Source: DATFVA01 sp963743325 (lineage in GTDB: Bacteria; Bacteroidota; Ignavibacteria; Ignavibacteriales; Ignavibacteriaceae). Taken from it: a stretch of DNA of 64,000 nt. This document shows positions 16,662 to 25,620 of this stretch, one piece after another. Numbering within the stretch: position 1 is the first letter of the stretch; each line of letters opens with the position of its first letter. The position numbers and the translations under genes were made by a program. The stretch lies in contig CAVUOZ010000010.1 in NCBI GenBank assembly GCA_963743325.1, positions 682,001-746,000 on the forward strand, written 5' to 3'. Under the pieces are notes generated by a model. That model ran no database searches. It was not told where the DNA came from and saw only the letters and a program-made list of their open reading frames with translations.

Positions 16662-17352
16662 AAAATTTTTTAATTGTTATAAAATATAGTTTTTATCGTT
16701 TCATTTTCACATGTATCCAGAGTTCTTCTTCGTTAAAGGACATTACCATTCTTTTACCTATAAATTTCCTTCCCTATAGAATCGAATCGTTATTCATCTA
16801 GGTAAAGATCGTCATCCAATTTCTTTATATCGATGCAATGAATTTATAAAAGGATTAAATAATTTATTACAACTTATTCATACAATCATCCCAGCGCAGA
16901 ATCATACTTTCCTAAAGTCAAATTTTCATAAATTCCTTCTTCTTTTCAAACCTCAGGACTAAATTTATCCTTCTCTGCCATTTTGTCAAAATACCCTTCT
17001 TTCCCTTATGTCTTCTCTCTCATATATCTCTCTTTTATCTCTCGTCTATTTTGGCTTTTTAAAGGCAGAAGGAATTGTCTGCCGAAATGGCAGTAATGGT
17101 TCTTTTCTTAAAAATAAGAAATGCCGTTTTAAGAAATTTTTGATGTCTCCTGATTTTGGTCCAGATGCGGCAAAGACCTGGACGCTTTCCTGCCGGAATT
17201 GCTACAGAACTGACTGTATTCAATTTTGATGATTCCAGATCTTCCTTTTTTCTGTGAAGATTTATGACCGATTAAGAATTTTTTGTAACAATTAAATAAA
17301 TTGATATTCTATTTCGATTAAGATATTTTAATTTTTTCATTTAAAATAAAGT
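16662..17352. other. Long intergenic region between divergent cupin and mutS genes
   Basis: This 690-bp AT-rich stretch separates divergent genes and must hold the mutS promoter, though no good TAnnTTTG match stands out. It includes a pyrimidine-rich tract at 17008-17050 (tctctctcatatatctctct) that resembles one near 40340, and a short inverted repeat GGCAGA/TCTGCC at 17064-17083. Short protein-like fragments occur on the minus strand, such as 'MVMSFNEEELWIHV' near 16700-16760, which could be remnants of a lost gene. I see no intact gene. Confidence 0.5.
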
Positions 17353-19971
17353 ATGCAGCAGCAAACTCCACTAATGTCCCAGTATTATAAGGTTAAGGAA
17401 GCTAATCCTGATACGATTCTTCTATTCAGGATCGGCGACTTCTTTGAGACTTTTGACCTTGACGCAAAGATTGCTTCAAAAGTTCTGGGTATTACTCTGA
17501 CCAAAAGAGCAAACGGTGCAGCCGAAGATGTTCCTCTTGCAGGATTTCCCCATCATGCAATAGATACTTATCTGCCAAAGCTTGTCAGAGCAGGTTACAG
17601 GGTTGCTGTATGCGAACAGGTTGAAAATCCAAAGTTTGCCAAGGGAATAGTGAAACGTGAGGTAATCGAAGTTGTTACTCCAGGTGTTACTCTATCCGAT
17701 AAACTTCTTGATCATAAAAAGAATAATTATCTGTTATCCATTTATAAAAAAGATGACTTTGCAGGACTATCGTTTTGCGATATTTCCACCGGTGAGTTCT
17801 ATACATTTGAAGTCCCTTTTTCGTCAATCGCACAGCAGATTGAATCCATTTCACCTTCAGAAATCCTTGTTCAAAAAAGAGATAAAGATTTTCTGACTCA
17901 GCTTGTTCATAAGATTAATCCTTCCATAAGAATTACAAAACTGGATGACTGGATTTTTAATTTCGAATATGCCAAAGATCTTTTGCTCATGCAGTTTAAG
18001 ACTGTAAACCTTAAGGGTTTTGGTGTGGAAGGACTTACGGCGGGTATAATTTCCTGCGGAGCTGTTCTTAATTATCTGCAGGAAACTCAGAAAGCAAATC
18101 TATCTCACCTGAATAAGGTTTCAATTTATAATCCATCCGAGTATATGGCTCTTGATTTTTCCACTAAAAGAAATCTTGAAATAACTTATTCAATGCAGGA
18201 CGGAGGTCGTGAGGGTTCTTTAATTTCCATTCTGGATAAAACCGAAACCGCAATGGGAGGAAGACTTCTTAAGAAATGGATCACATCCCCGTTAATCAAA
18301 CTCGAACCCATCTTAAAGCGGCAGGAGAGCGTAGAGGAACTTCTCAGGAAAAAAAACCTGAGGAAAAAACTCACTAATGAACTTAAAGAAATCGGCGACC
18401 TCGAGAGATTAATATCAAAAGTTTGTACCGGCCGTGCCAATCCGAGAGAAATTACTGCACTGAAATCATCCTTAAAGAAAGTTCCTGTACTAAAGAAATT
18501 ACTGGCTGAAACAGAAGTTAATACACTTGTTCATTTGAATGAAAATCTTCTGCCTCTTGAAAAGCTGATTGATAAAATAGATAAAGCTATAATTGATTCG
18601 CCGCCGTTAAGTCTGGCAGATGGCGGTGTTATTAGATCCGGTTTCAGTATCGAGCTTGATGATCTCAGAGACATTTCATTGCATGGAAAGGACTGGATTG
18701 CAAACCTCCAGAAGAGTGAAAGAGAAAGAACTAGTATTTCTTCACTTAAGGTCAATTACAATAAAGTCTTCGGTTATTATATCGAAGTAAGCAACGCACA
18801 TAAAGAGAAGATTCCTGATAATTATATAAGAAAACAGACTCTCGTAAATTCTGAAAGATATATAACTCCCGAATTAAAAAATTATGAAGATAAGATTCTT
18901 AATGCAGAAGAAAAAATCTATGATTTGGAGTCACAGCTATTTAATGAGATAAGACTGACAATAGCCGATGAAGCCGAACATATTCAGCAAAATGCCAGGA
19001 TGATCGCAATGCTCGATTGTTTCCTCTCATTTGCCGAATGTGCCGCTGAATATAATTATACAAAACCCCTTCTTGATGAAGGAGATATGATCGAGATAAC
19101 CGATGGCCGCCATCCTGTTGTTGAGCAGATTCTCCCGCCCGGTGAAAAATATACACCGAATTCCTGTACAATGGATAATGAAGGCAATCAGATAATAATT
19201 CTTACAGGACCTAATATGGCGGGCAAATCTGTTTATCTGCGCCAGCTGGGACTGATTACACTTCTTGCACAGATTGGGTCCTTTGTTCCGGCAAAAGAAG
19301 CTCACATAGGGCTGGTTGACAGAATCTTTACCCGTGTGGGTGCAAGTGATAATATCTCTGCCGGAGAAAGTACTTTCCTGGTTGAAATGCAGGAAGCCGC
19401 TAATATACTTAACAATGCAACCTCCAAAAGTTTAATACTGCTTGATGAAATCGGGAGAGGGACGAGTACATTTGACGGAATATCTATTGCGTGGGCAATA
19501 ACGGAATATCTTCATGAAAATCCACAGCTTTCTGCTAAAACTTTATTTGCCACACATTACCACGAATTAAATGAAATGGCTGAAATATTTCCCAGGATTA
19601 AAAATTACAAGGTTGAAGTCAGAGAATATGAGGATAAGGTGATATTCCTTCATAAAGTTAATCCCGGTAGCGCTGATCATAGTTATGGAATCCAGGTTGC
19701 CCAAATGGCAGGACTTCCTGTATATATTACAAACCGTGCAAAGGAAGTTCTGCAGAACCTTGAAAGTAAAGAACTCACTCCATATGAAGTGAAAAAAGAA
19801 AGGCTTAAGAAGATGCAGCAGAAAGATGATCTGCAGATAAGTCTTTTTGAAATGAAAGATGATAAAATAAGAAATGAAATAGAGGATATTGAAATCAATA
19901 ATCTTACTCCCCTCGAAGCACTTAACAAACTGAGTGAACTAAAAAAGAAAGTAAAGGAGAAAACCCGATGA
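17353..19971 (+). CDS. mutS: DNA mismatch repair protein MutS
   Basis: Recognises mismatches and small loops and, with MutL, starts repair. The 872-residue length is typical of MutS1. The N-terminal mismatch-binding motif is 'RIGDFFETF' (Phe-x-Glu), followed by connector, core and clamp domains. The ATPase domain has Walker A 'TGPNMAGKSVYLRQ', 'STFLVEMQEAANIL', Walker B 'LILLDEIGRGTSTFDG' and 'FATHYHEL'. The C-terminus has the usual short helix-turn-helix region. The start is an ATG at 17353. It overlaps a DUF1684 lipoprotein gene by 4 bp, and that gene is followed by aroF. Confidence 0.98.
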   Translation: MQQQTPLMSQYYKVKEANPDTILLFRIGDFFETFDLDAKIASKVLGITLTKRANGAAEDVPLAGFPHHAIDTYLPKLVRAGYRVAVCEQVENPKFAKGIVKREVIEVVTPGVTLSDKLLDHKKNNYLLSIYKKDDFAGLSFCDISTGEFYTFEVPFSSIAQQIESISPSEILVQKRDKDFLTQLVHKINPSIRITKLDDWIFNFEYAKDLLLMQFKTVNLKGFGVEGLTAGIISCGAVLNYLQETQKANLSHLNKVSIYNPSEYMALDFSTKRNLEITYSMQDGGREGSLISILDKTETAMGGRLLKKWITSPLIKLEPILKRQESVEELLRKKNLRKKLTNELKEIGDLERLISKVCTGRANPREITALKSSLKKVPVLKKLLAETEVNTLVHLNENLLPLEKLIDKIDKAIIDSPPLSLADGGVIRSGFSIELDDLRDISLHGKDWIANLQKSERERTSISSLKVNYNKVFGYYIEVSNAHKEKIPDNYIRKQTLVNSERYITPELKNYEDKILNAEEKIYDLESQLFNEIRLTIADEAEHIQQNARMIAMLDCFLSFAECAAEYNYTKPLLDEGDMIEITDGRHPVVEQILPPGEKYTPNSCTMDNEGNQIIILTGPNMAGKSVYLRQLGLITLLAQIGSFVPAKEAHIGLVDRIFTRVGASDNISAGESTFLVEMQEAANILNNATSKSLILLDEIGRGTSTFDGISIAWAITEYLHENPQLSAKTLFATHYHELNEMAEIFPRIKNYKVEVREYEDKVIFLHKVNPGSADHSYGIQVAQMAGLPVYITNRAKEVLQNLESKELTPYEVKKERLKKMQQKDDLQISLFEMKDDKIRNEIEDIEINNLTPLEALNKLSELKKKVKEKTR

Positions 19972-20582
19972 AATCAATTATCTTACTCGTAATTGTAACC
20001 TTCTCCTTATTATTTTATTCCTGCAGAGAACGACGTACACCTGACCAGGAGCAGTACGTAAAAGAGGTAGAACAGTTCAGAAAGGAAAAAGATGATTATA
20101 TGAAGAACAATTCTGCTTCTCCGTTTAATCAGGATTCGACGGCTCAGTTTAAACCATTAAATTATTATAATGCAGATCCTGCATTTGTCTTTAAAAGCAA
20201 ACTTTATGAATATCAGCAAAAGGACACAATCTCTGTGTATGGAACCAAGGGTGAAGAAAGAAAAGCAATGCGGTATGGTTATGTTACTTTCGACTATAAG
20301 AATCAGACGTATAAAGTAAATGTGTATAAAGGAACTTCTTCACAGGGAGAGGAATATTACAGTATCTGGTTTACAGATAAAACCACAGGCGACGAAACCT
20401 ATGGTGTAGGCCGTTATATTGATTTTGATATAAACCCTTATAATAATTATGTTTACACTATCGATTTTAACCTGGCTTACAATCCCTATTGTGCATACAG
20501 TGCTAAGTATTCCTGTGCCATTCCTACCAAAGAGGATCACCTTGACCTTGCGGTAACTGCCGGGGAGAAGAAATTTCACTAA
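19968..20582 (+). CDS. DUF1684 lipoprotein
   Basis: A 204-residue predicted lipoprotein. The signal peptide ends in 'LLFYSCRE', with Cys near residue 19. The rest matches the DUF1684 pattern: 'FRKEKDDYMKNNSASPFN', 'FKPLNYYNADPAFVFKSK', 'AMRYGYVTFDYKNQTYKVNV' and the C-terminal 'AYNPYCAYSAKYSCAIPTKE'. The family's biochemical role is unknown; the conserved C-terminal Tyr/Cys cluster is the likely functional part. The ATG overlaps the mutS stop as ATGA, so the two genes are translationally coupled. Confidence 0.88.
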   Translation: MKSIILLVIVTFSLLFYSCRERRTPDQEQYVKEVEQFRKEKDDYMKNNSASPFNQDSTAQFKPLNYYNADPAFVFKSKLYEYQQKDTISVYGTKGEERKAMRYGYVTFDYKNQTYKVNVYKGTSSQGEEYYSIWFTDKTTGDETYGVGRYIDFDINPYNNYVYTIDFNLAYNPYCAYSAKYSCAIPTKEDHLDLAVTAGEKKFH

Positions 20583-20602
20583 GATGATTGCGGAGTATAA
20601 TT

Positions 20603-21619
20603 GTGGTTATTGTTCTTGAAAAAAATGTCACAGATTCCCAGTTAGAAAATATAATCAGTCACCTTGAAGGTTTCGGCTTTTCAGTCCATAAGTCCACCGG
20701 CGATGAACAGATCATTCTTGGCGCCATTGGTGTCAAACCGGAATTTGATATACGTAAAGTGAAAATACTTGATGGAGTCGCTGATGTTTTTCGTATTACC
20801 GAGCCATTCAAACTCGCCAGCAGAACTTATAAAAATGAGGATACTATTCTGAAAATAAAAGACGTTGAAATAGGGGGTAATGAAGTTATTGTAATCGCTG
20901 GTCCTTGTTCTGTTGAAAGTGAGGAACAGATTTTCAAACTGGCTGATATAGTTTCCAAAGCCGGTGCAAAAATTCTAAGAGGGGGTGCCTTTAAACCCCG
21001 TACTTCCCCCTACTCCTTCCAGGGATTAGGTGAAGAAGGCTTAAAACTAATGCGTAAGGCAGCCGATGAAAATAATCTTGTAATGATAACTGAAGTATTG
21101 GAAATAAATCATATACCTTTAGTAGAAAAATACACCGACATTTTCCAAGTTGGTGCGAGAAATATGCAGAACTTCTCTTTGCTTCGTGAAATAGGGAAAA
21201 CATCTAAACCGGTTATGATTAAAAGAGGACTTGCAGCAACAATAGACGATTTACTTATGTCTGCAGAATATATACTTGTCAACGGTAATGAGCAGGTGAT
21301 GCTCTGCGAAAGAGGAATTAGAACATTTGAAACAAATACGCGCAACACCTTTGATTTATCTGCCATCCCTGTGATCCACAAAAGAAGTCATTTACCTGTC
21401 GTAGCGGACCCATCTCATGCAACAGGTATGCGTGACAAGGTATTACCTATGGCCAGAGCCGCCGTTGCCGCTGGCTGCGATGCACTAATGATTGAAGTTC
21501 ACCATGATCCTGAAAATGCTCTTTCCGACGGACCTCAGGCACTTCTTCCCGAAGATTTCAATATTCTAATGAAGCAAGTAAGAGCGATCGCCGAAGTCAT
21601 AGGAAGAAAGATCTGCTGA
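20603..21619 (+). CDS. aroF: 3-deoxy-7-phosphoheptulonate synthase (DAHP synthase, Thermotoga/Bacillus type)
   Basis: Condenses phosphoenolpyruvate and erythrose 4-phosphate, the first step of aromatic amino-acid synthesis. The N-terminal 75 residues form a ferredoxin-like regulatory domain as in the Thermotoga enzyme. The barrel carries 'VIAGPCSVESEEQ', 'LRGGAFKPRTSPYSFQGLG', 'QVGARNMQNF', 'KRGLAATIDD', 'CERGIRTFE', 'DPSHATGMRD' and 'IEVHHDPE'. I choose the GTG at 20603, which follows GGAG by 7 bases and matches family N-termini (VIVLEK); a TTG at 20588 in the same frame has no good ribosome-binding site. It follows the DUF1684 gene closely, in the mutS transcription unit. Confidence 0.94.
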   Translation: MVIVLEKNVTDSQLENIISHLEGFGFSVHKSTGDEQIILGAIGVKPEFDIRKVKILDGVADVFRITEPFKLASRTYKNEDTILKIKDVEIGGNEVIVIAGPCSVESEEQIFKLADIVSKAGAKILRGGAFKPRTSPYSFQGLGEEGLKLMRKAADENNLVMITEVLEINHIPLVEKYTDIFQVGARNMQNFSLLREIGKTSKPVMIKRGLAATIDDLLMSAEYILVNGNEQVMLCERGIRTFETNTRNTFDLSAIPVIHKRSHLPVVADPSHATGMRDKVLPMARAAVAAGCDALMIEVHHDPENALSDGPQALLPEDFNILMKQVRAIAEVIGRKIC

Positions 21620-21630
21620 TATCTTTTCAC

Positions 21631-21675
21631 CATGAACCTGAACTTGAACTTGACCTAAACTTTCACCTGAACTTC
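21631..21675. repeat. Low-complexity 'CTGAACTT' tract
   Basis: The sequence after aroF repeats a degenerate six- to eight-base motif (CCTGAACTTGAACTTGACCT, then a diverged CACCTGAACTTCAG). A related string (CCTGAACTTAAACTTGAACG) lies at 46463-46482 beside a palindromic element. Both sit at gene ends. No function is evident. Confidence 0.4.
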
Positions 21676-21733
21676 AGCACCCCATAGTGATTCTTTTAGA
21701 AATCCTGTTCAGTATAAATTGAAAAAATAATTG

Positions 21734-21764
21734 GTTGAATTAAAAAATGAATTTCCTATATTTG
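21734..21764 (+). promoter_or_regulatory. Bacteroidota-type promoter for the ligase cluster
   Basis: GTTG at 21734-21737 is followed after exactly 19 bases by TATATTTG at 21757-21764. This matches TTTG-N19-TAnnTTTG with one mismatch in the -33 box. It lies 73 bases upstream of the esterase start and is the only good match upstream of the 21.8-32.6 kb gene run. Confidence 0.65.
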
Positions 21765-21837
21765 CAGCCAATAGTCTTACAAATGCTCCAGATTATTAAA
21801 TGATTAGCCATTCCAGTAACATTATCCCGGAGAACAA

Positions 21838-22572
21838 TTGAAAGAAGAATTCCATAAATGGCATACCCAGTACCTTAACCGTGAATTCAATATGCTCGTA
21901 TTTGGTCACGCCGGTTACCCGGTAATTGCATTCCCCACTTCCCGCGCAAGATATTATGAACTGAAGGATTTTGGTTTGATAGGGTCAGCATCCTCACTTA
22001 TTGAATCAGGACATATAAAGATTTACTGTCCTGACAGTGTTGATTCAGACAGCTGGTATAATTATTCAATTCATCCTGCTGACAGAGTAAAAACCCATAA
22101 TGGTTATGAAAATGTAATCCTGCATGATGTAATTGAGTTTGCAAAACATGATTCCGGCTTTAATAAAGTAGCTCTCGCTGGTGCCAGTTTCGGTGCTTAC
22201 CATGCTGCAAATATCGCATTCCGTTTCCCGGACCGGGTCAGCTACCTTTTCTGTATGGGCGGCGCTTATGATATCAAGCAGTTTATAATGGGTTATTACG
22301 ATGATAACTGCTATTTTAATAATCCGCCCGATTACCTCCCTAACCTGAACGATGAATGGTATCTTGGCAAAATAAGGAATATGGGGATAATATTAGGAAC
22401 CGGTGAACAGGATATGTGTCTGCAGGATAATATTAATCTCTCCAATATTCTCAACAGTAAAGGTATTCAGCATTGGCTCGATATCCGGCGTGGTGCAGGT
22501 CACGACTGGCCCTGGTGGAGGGATATGTTTCCTGCTTATCTTTCTCAGATCCGGATTTCCGAATATCATTAA
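21838..22572 (+). CDS. Alpha/beta-hydrolase fold esterase, first gene of ligase cluster
   Basis: A 244-residue putative esterase. The nucleophile elbow is 'GASFGA' with Ser117, a late Asp lies in 'GTGEQDMC', and the catalytic His is in 'RRGAGHDWPWW'. The N-terminus ('FHKWHTQYLNREFNMLVFG') and 'GYPVIAFPTS' fit the COG4947-like esterase group related to esterase D and PHB depolymerase folds. The substrate is unknown. There is no signal peptide, so it should be cytoplasmic. The start is a TTG at 21838 with GGAGA 7 bases upstream. It opens a co-directional run with two ATP-grasp proteins, a carboxylate-amine ligase and an amidotransferase, and may trim or release an ester or thioester intermediate of that pathway. 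Confidence 0.82.
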   Translation: MKEEFHKWHTQYLNREFNMLVFGHAGYPVIAFPTSRARYYELKDFGLIGSASSLIESGHIKIYCPDSVDSDSWYNYSIHPADRVKTHNGYENVILHDVIEFAKHDSGFNKVALAGASFGAYHAANIAFRFPDRVSYLFCMGGAYDIKQFIMGYYDDNCYFNNPPDYLPNLNDEWYLGKIRNMGIILGTGEQDMCLQDNINLSNILNSKGIQHWLDIRRGAGHDWPWWRDMFPAYLSQIRISEYH

Positions 22573-22667
22573 AAGCCCGATTGTAATTAAATTCAGGAAT
22601 AGTTACTTTAATTCCAGGTTTACAAACACTTCAATTTATTTTACCTTTATTACATAGGAACTCTTCT

Positions 22668-23624
22668 ATGAAGAAAATAGGTATCCTTTTCGGTCAGGAA
22701 AATACTTTCCCTTCTGCATTTGTTGAAAGAGTTAACTCAAAGAAAGAAGGAGGGATTACCGCAGAGTTTGTTAATATTAAAAAAGTTGCTCAGGGTGAAG
22801 ACAGCGGCTATGATGTCATAATCGATCGTATTTCACAGGATGTTCCTTTTTACCGTGCTTATCTTAAAAATGCTTCCCTCTCAGGTACAGCTGTTATTAA
22901 CAATCCATTCTGGTGGACTGCGGATGATAAATTTTTTAATAACGCACTGATGACGAAGCTCAATGTGGCAGTACCTAAAACAGTTCTGCTCCCTTCAAAT
23001 CAGCATCCACCGGATACTAATGAAAACTCATTCAGAAATCTGGCATACCCTCTGGACTGGGAAGCTATGTTTGACTACATCGGCTTTCCCGCCTACTTTA
23101 AACCATTTGCCGGCGGTGGCTGGAAAAATGTCTATAAGCTGAACGACTCCGGTGAATTCTTCAAAGCGTACAATGAGACAGGACAACTGGTAATGATGCT
23201 CCAGGAGGAAATAATCTTCGATACTTATTTTAGATGCTACTGCCTCGATAGAAAAGACGTTCATATAATGCAGTATGATCCCTGCCAGCCTCATCATCTC
23301 CGTTATGTTAAGGGAACAATGAATACAGAGAAGAAAATTCTTAACCAGATTGAACAAGCAGTGCTTTCAATAAATAATGCCCTTGGTTATGATTTTAATA
23401 CCGTGGAGATCGCCATGAGGAATGGTGTTCCTTACGCGATAGATTTCTGCAATCCTGCCCCTGACGCAGATGTTCATTCAGTCGGTGAAGATAACTTTGA
23501 ATGGATAGTCGAAACTTCTGCAAATATGGCTATAAGGAAAGCGAACGGACACCAACCCGGGAAAAATAACTTAACCTGGGGAAATTTCCTTACTTCATTT
23601 GTAAATGATAAAAGTTTGAAATGA
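22668..23624 (+). CDS. ATP-grasp ligase (RimK-like), cluster member
   Basis: A 318-residue ATP-grasp protein, a fold that joins a carboxylate to an amine or thiol through an acyl phosphate. Visible features are the pre-ATP-grasp segment ('ADDKFFNNALMTKLNVAVPK'), an ATP-binding lysine in 'PAYFKPFAGGGW' (Lys145, then a Gly loop), an adenine-contact strand near 'VMMLQEEI' (residues 175-182), 'FRCYCL', and a C-terminal metal-binding strand 'YAIDFCNPAPDAD' (Asp259, Asn262). The metal motif has Asp where Glu is usual. The substrate is unknown. It is followed after 26 bp by the YbdK-type ligase. Confidence 0.82.
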   Translation: MKKIGILFGQENTFPSAFVERVNSKKEGGITAEFVNIKKVAQGEDSGYDVIIDRISQDVPFYRAYLKNASLSGTAVINNPFWWTADDKFFNNALMTKLNVAVPKTVLLPSNQHPPDTNENSFRNLAYPLDWEAMFDYIGFPAYFKPFAGGGWKNVYKLNDSGEFFKAYNETGQLVMMLQEEIIFDTYFRCYCLDRKDVHIMQYDPCQPHHLRYVKGTMNTEKKILNQIEQAVLSINNALGYDFNTVEIAMRNGVPYAIDFCNPAPDADVHSVGEDNFEWIVETSANMAIRKANGHQPGKNNLTWGNFLTSFVNDKSLK

Positions 23625-23650
23625 TATCAAACAGGAAAAGATAAACAGCC

Positions 23651-24766
23651 ATGGCTGAGCCAGGATTATTCACATTAGGTATTGAGGAAGAATTCCAGAT
23701 AATTGACCCCGAATCACGGGAACTCCGTTCACATATTCAGCAGATTCTAGAGGACGGTAAAATGATCCTTGCTGAAAATGTAAAGCCCGAAATGCACCAA
23801 TCAGTTGTTGAAGTGGGAACAAATGTCTGCAGGGATATTCACGATGCACGCGAGCAGGTTACTAGATTAAGAAGTGAGCTTGCCAAGCTTGCAATGAAGA
23901 AGGGATTGAGAATAGCCGCTGCCGGAACGCATCCTTTCTCACACTGGAAAGACCAGAAGATTACCGCACATCCCCGGTATAAGACTATAGTAACCGATAT
24001 GCAGCAGATAGCCAGGGCCAATCTTATTTTTGGTTTGCACGTTCATGTGGGAGTGGATGACCGCGAAACTGCACTCCATGTTATGAACGCTGCAAGGTAT
24101 TTTCTGCCTCATATTTTTGCTTTATCCACAAATTCTCCGTTCTGGCTCGGGAGAAATACAGGCTTTAAATCATACAGAAGCAAAGTCTTTGACCGATTTC
24201 CACGGACAGGCATACCGGATTATTTTAATAGTCTTGCAGAATACGATAACTATATCAAGCTGCTCATTAAAACAAACTGCATCGATGATGCAAAGAAAAT
24301 ATGGTGGGATATCCGTGCCCACCCGATATTTGAGACTCTTGAATTCCGTGTCTGCGATATACCTATGCGGGTGGATGAAACAATTGCTCTGGCTGCTCTA
24401 ATGCAGGCTGTTGTTGCTAAGCTGCATAAACTTGTTAAACAGAACCTCGGTTTCAGGCTCTATAGAAGAGCTTTGATTGCAGAGAATAAATGGCGCGCAG
24501 CAAGGTATGGAATTCAGGGGAAACTTATCGATTTTGGTAAACAGTCTGAAGTTGATACAATAAAACTAATAGATGAACTCCTTGAATTTGTTGATGATGT
24601 AGTGGATGAACTCCAATCACGTAAAGAAATTAATTATATAAAAACCATTTGTGAGAATGGAACGGGTGCGGACAGACAGCTCGAAGTATGGGAACAATCT
24701 TATGATCCCAAAAACGTTGTTGACTATATAATTGACGAAACTCATTACGGCCTGAACCTGGATTGA
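23651..24766 (+). CDS. YbdK/GCS2-type carboxylate-amine ligase
   Basis: A 371-residue protein of the glutamate-cysteine ligase 2 family (COG2170). E. coli YbdK has weak gamma-glutamylcysteine-forming activity, but most members make unknown amides. The metal-binding glutamates are in 'LGIEEEFQII' (Glu12-14), and other family segments are 'VEVGTNVCRD', 'AAGTHPFSHW', 'GLHVHVGV' and 'TLEFRVCDIPMRV'. It lies 26 bp after one ATP-grasp gene and 31 bp before a glutamine amidotransferase gene. This combination suggests stepwise synthesis of a small peptide or amide rather than glutathione, since no glutathione synthetase of a known type is adjacent. Confidence 0.9.
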   Translation: MAEPGLFTLGIEEEFQIIDPESRELRSHIQQILEDGKMILAENVKPEMHQSVVEVGTNVCRDIHDAREQVTRLRSELAKLAMKKGLRIAAAGTHPFSHWKDQKITAHPRYKTIVTDMQQIARANLIFGLHVHVGVDDRETALHVMNAARYFLPHIFALSTNSPFWLGRNTGFKSYRSKVFDRFPRTGIPDYFNSLAEYDNYIKLLIKTNCIDDAKKIWWDIRAHPIFETLEFRVCDIPMRVDETIALAALMQAVVAKLHKLVKQNLGFRLYRRALIAENKWRAARYGIQGKLIDFGKQSEVDTIKLIDELLEFVDDVVDELQSRKEINYIKTICENGTGADRQLEVWEQSYDPKNVVDYIIDETHYGLNLD

Positions 24767-24797
24767 TTAAATTTTAATTTTAAAAGGAGAAGTTTTA

Positions 24798-25610
24798 GTG
24801 TCAGTTATTAAAGCTGCAGTCATTGATCTTTATAATAATGAGCGTAATGAGGGAATACGTTGTATTAAGGATATTCTTTATGAAGCAAAACTGGATTATA
24901 AGGTATTTGATAGCCGTTATCGAGATGAAATTCCTGGTTTAGATTATGATATTTTTATTTCCTCTGGAGGTCCGGGTAGTCCTTTTGAGGGGGAAGGCTC
25001 ACACTGGGAAAGAATATATTTCGGTCTCATTGAAAAGATCTGGAACCATAATCAGAATAATCCTGAAAAGAAAAAGTATGTATTCTTTATCTGTCATTCA
25101 TTTCAGATGATGAGCAGATTTTTTAAGCTTGGAACTGTTTCCAAAAGGGATAAAACTTCTTTCGGTCTTCTTACTTTTTCTAAAACTGAAGAAGGATTAA
25201 ATGATCCGCTCCTTGAAGCATTGCCCGATCCATTTTATGCGGCAGATATTAGGAAATACCAGGTAACTCAGCCGGATAATATGATTTTGAATGAATTGGG
25301 TGCAAAGATACTCTCATATGAAATTCCTGCAGTCGATGTTAAAAAGGAAAAAGCAATGACTGCAATAAGGTTATCAAATGAAATAATAGGCACACAGTTT
25401 CATCCTGAAGCCGATCCTGAAAGTATGCTTTATCATTTTAAACAGGATGAACGTAAACGACAGGTAGTTGATTTGTTTGGTCCGGGTAAGTTTGAGGAAA
25501 TGCTTGGCTGGTTAAATGATGAAGATAAAATTAAACTTACACGTAAAACAATTCTTCCTGGATTTCTGAAAAAGGCAGTTAATGAACTAAATTCGATCTA
25601 TTCCGAATAG
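24798..25610 (+). CDS. Class I glutamine amidotransferase-like protein
   Basis: A 270-residue GATase domain protein with a complete triad: Cys99 in 'FFICHSFQMM', and His202 and Glu204 in 'GTQFHPEADPE'. The oxyanion loop is 'ISSGGPGSPF'. Such proteins hydrolyse glutamine to supply ammonia, or act as gamma-glutamyl hydrolases. It is free-standing, with no synthetase domain fused, so its partner is probably one of the neighbouring ligases. The C-terminal 70 residues ('VDLFGPGKFEEMLGWLNDED') extend beyond the core domain. The GTG start at 24798 has an excellent AAAGGAGA Shine-Dalgarno sequence. The next gene starts 10 bp after its stop. Confidence 0.85.
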   Translation: MSVIKAAVIDLYNNERNEGIRCIKDILYEAKLDYKVFDSRYRDEIPGLDYDIFISSGGPGSPFEGEGSHWERIYFGLIEKIWNHNQNNPEKKKYVFFICHSFQMMSRFFKLGTVSKRDKTSFGLLTFSKTEEGLNDPLLEALPDPFYAADIRKYQVTQPDNMILNELGAKILSYEIPAVDVKKEKAMTAIRLSNEIIGTQFHPEADPESMLYHFKQDERKRQVVDLFGPGKFEEMLGWLNDEDKIKLTRKTILPGFLKKAVNELNSIYSE

Positions 25611-25620
25611 ACTGTAACTT

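Noticed and set aside
17008..17229. 73-codon frame upstream of mutS on the plus strand
   Set aside because: It begins in the CT-rich tract, has no ribosome-binding site and has a composition unlike the real genes, so I treat it as chance.
23651..24766. Glutathione biosynthesis as the role of the YbdK-type gene
   Set aside because: No recognisable glutathione synthetase is adjacent and YbdK-family proteins are poor glutamate-cysteine ligases, so a glutathione label would over-interpret the sequence.
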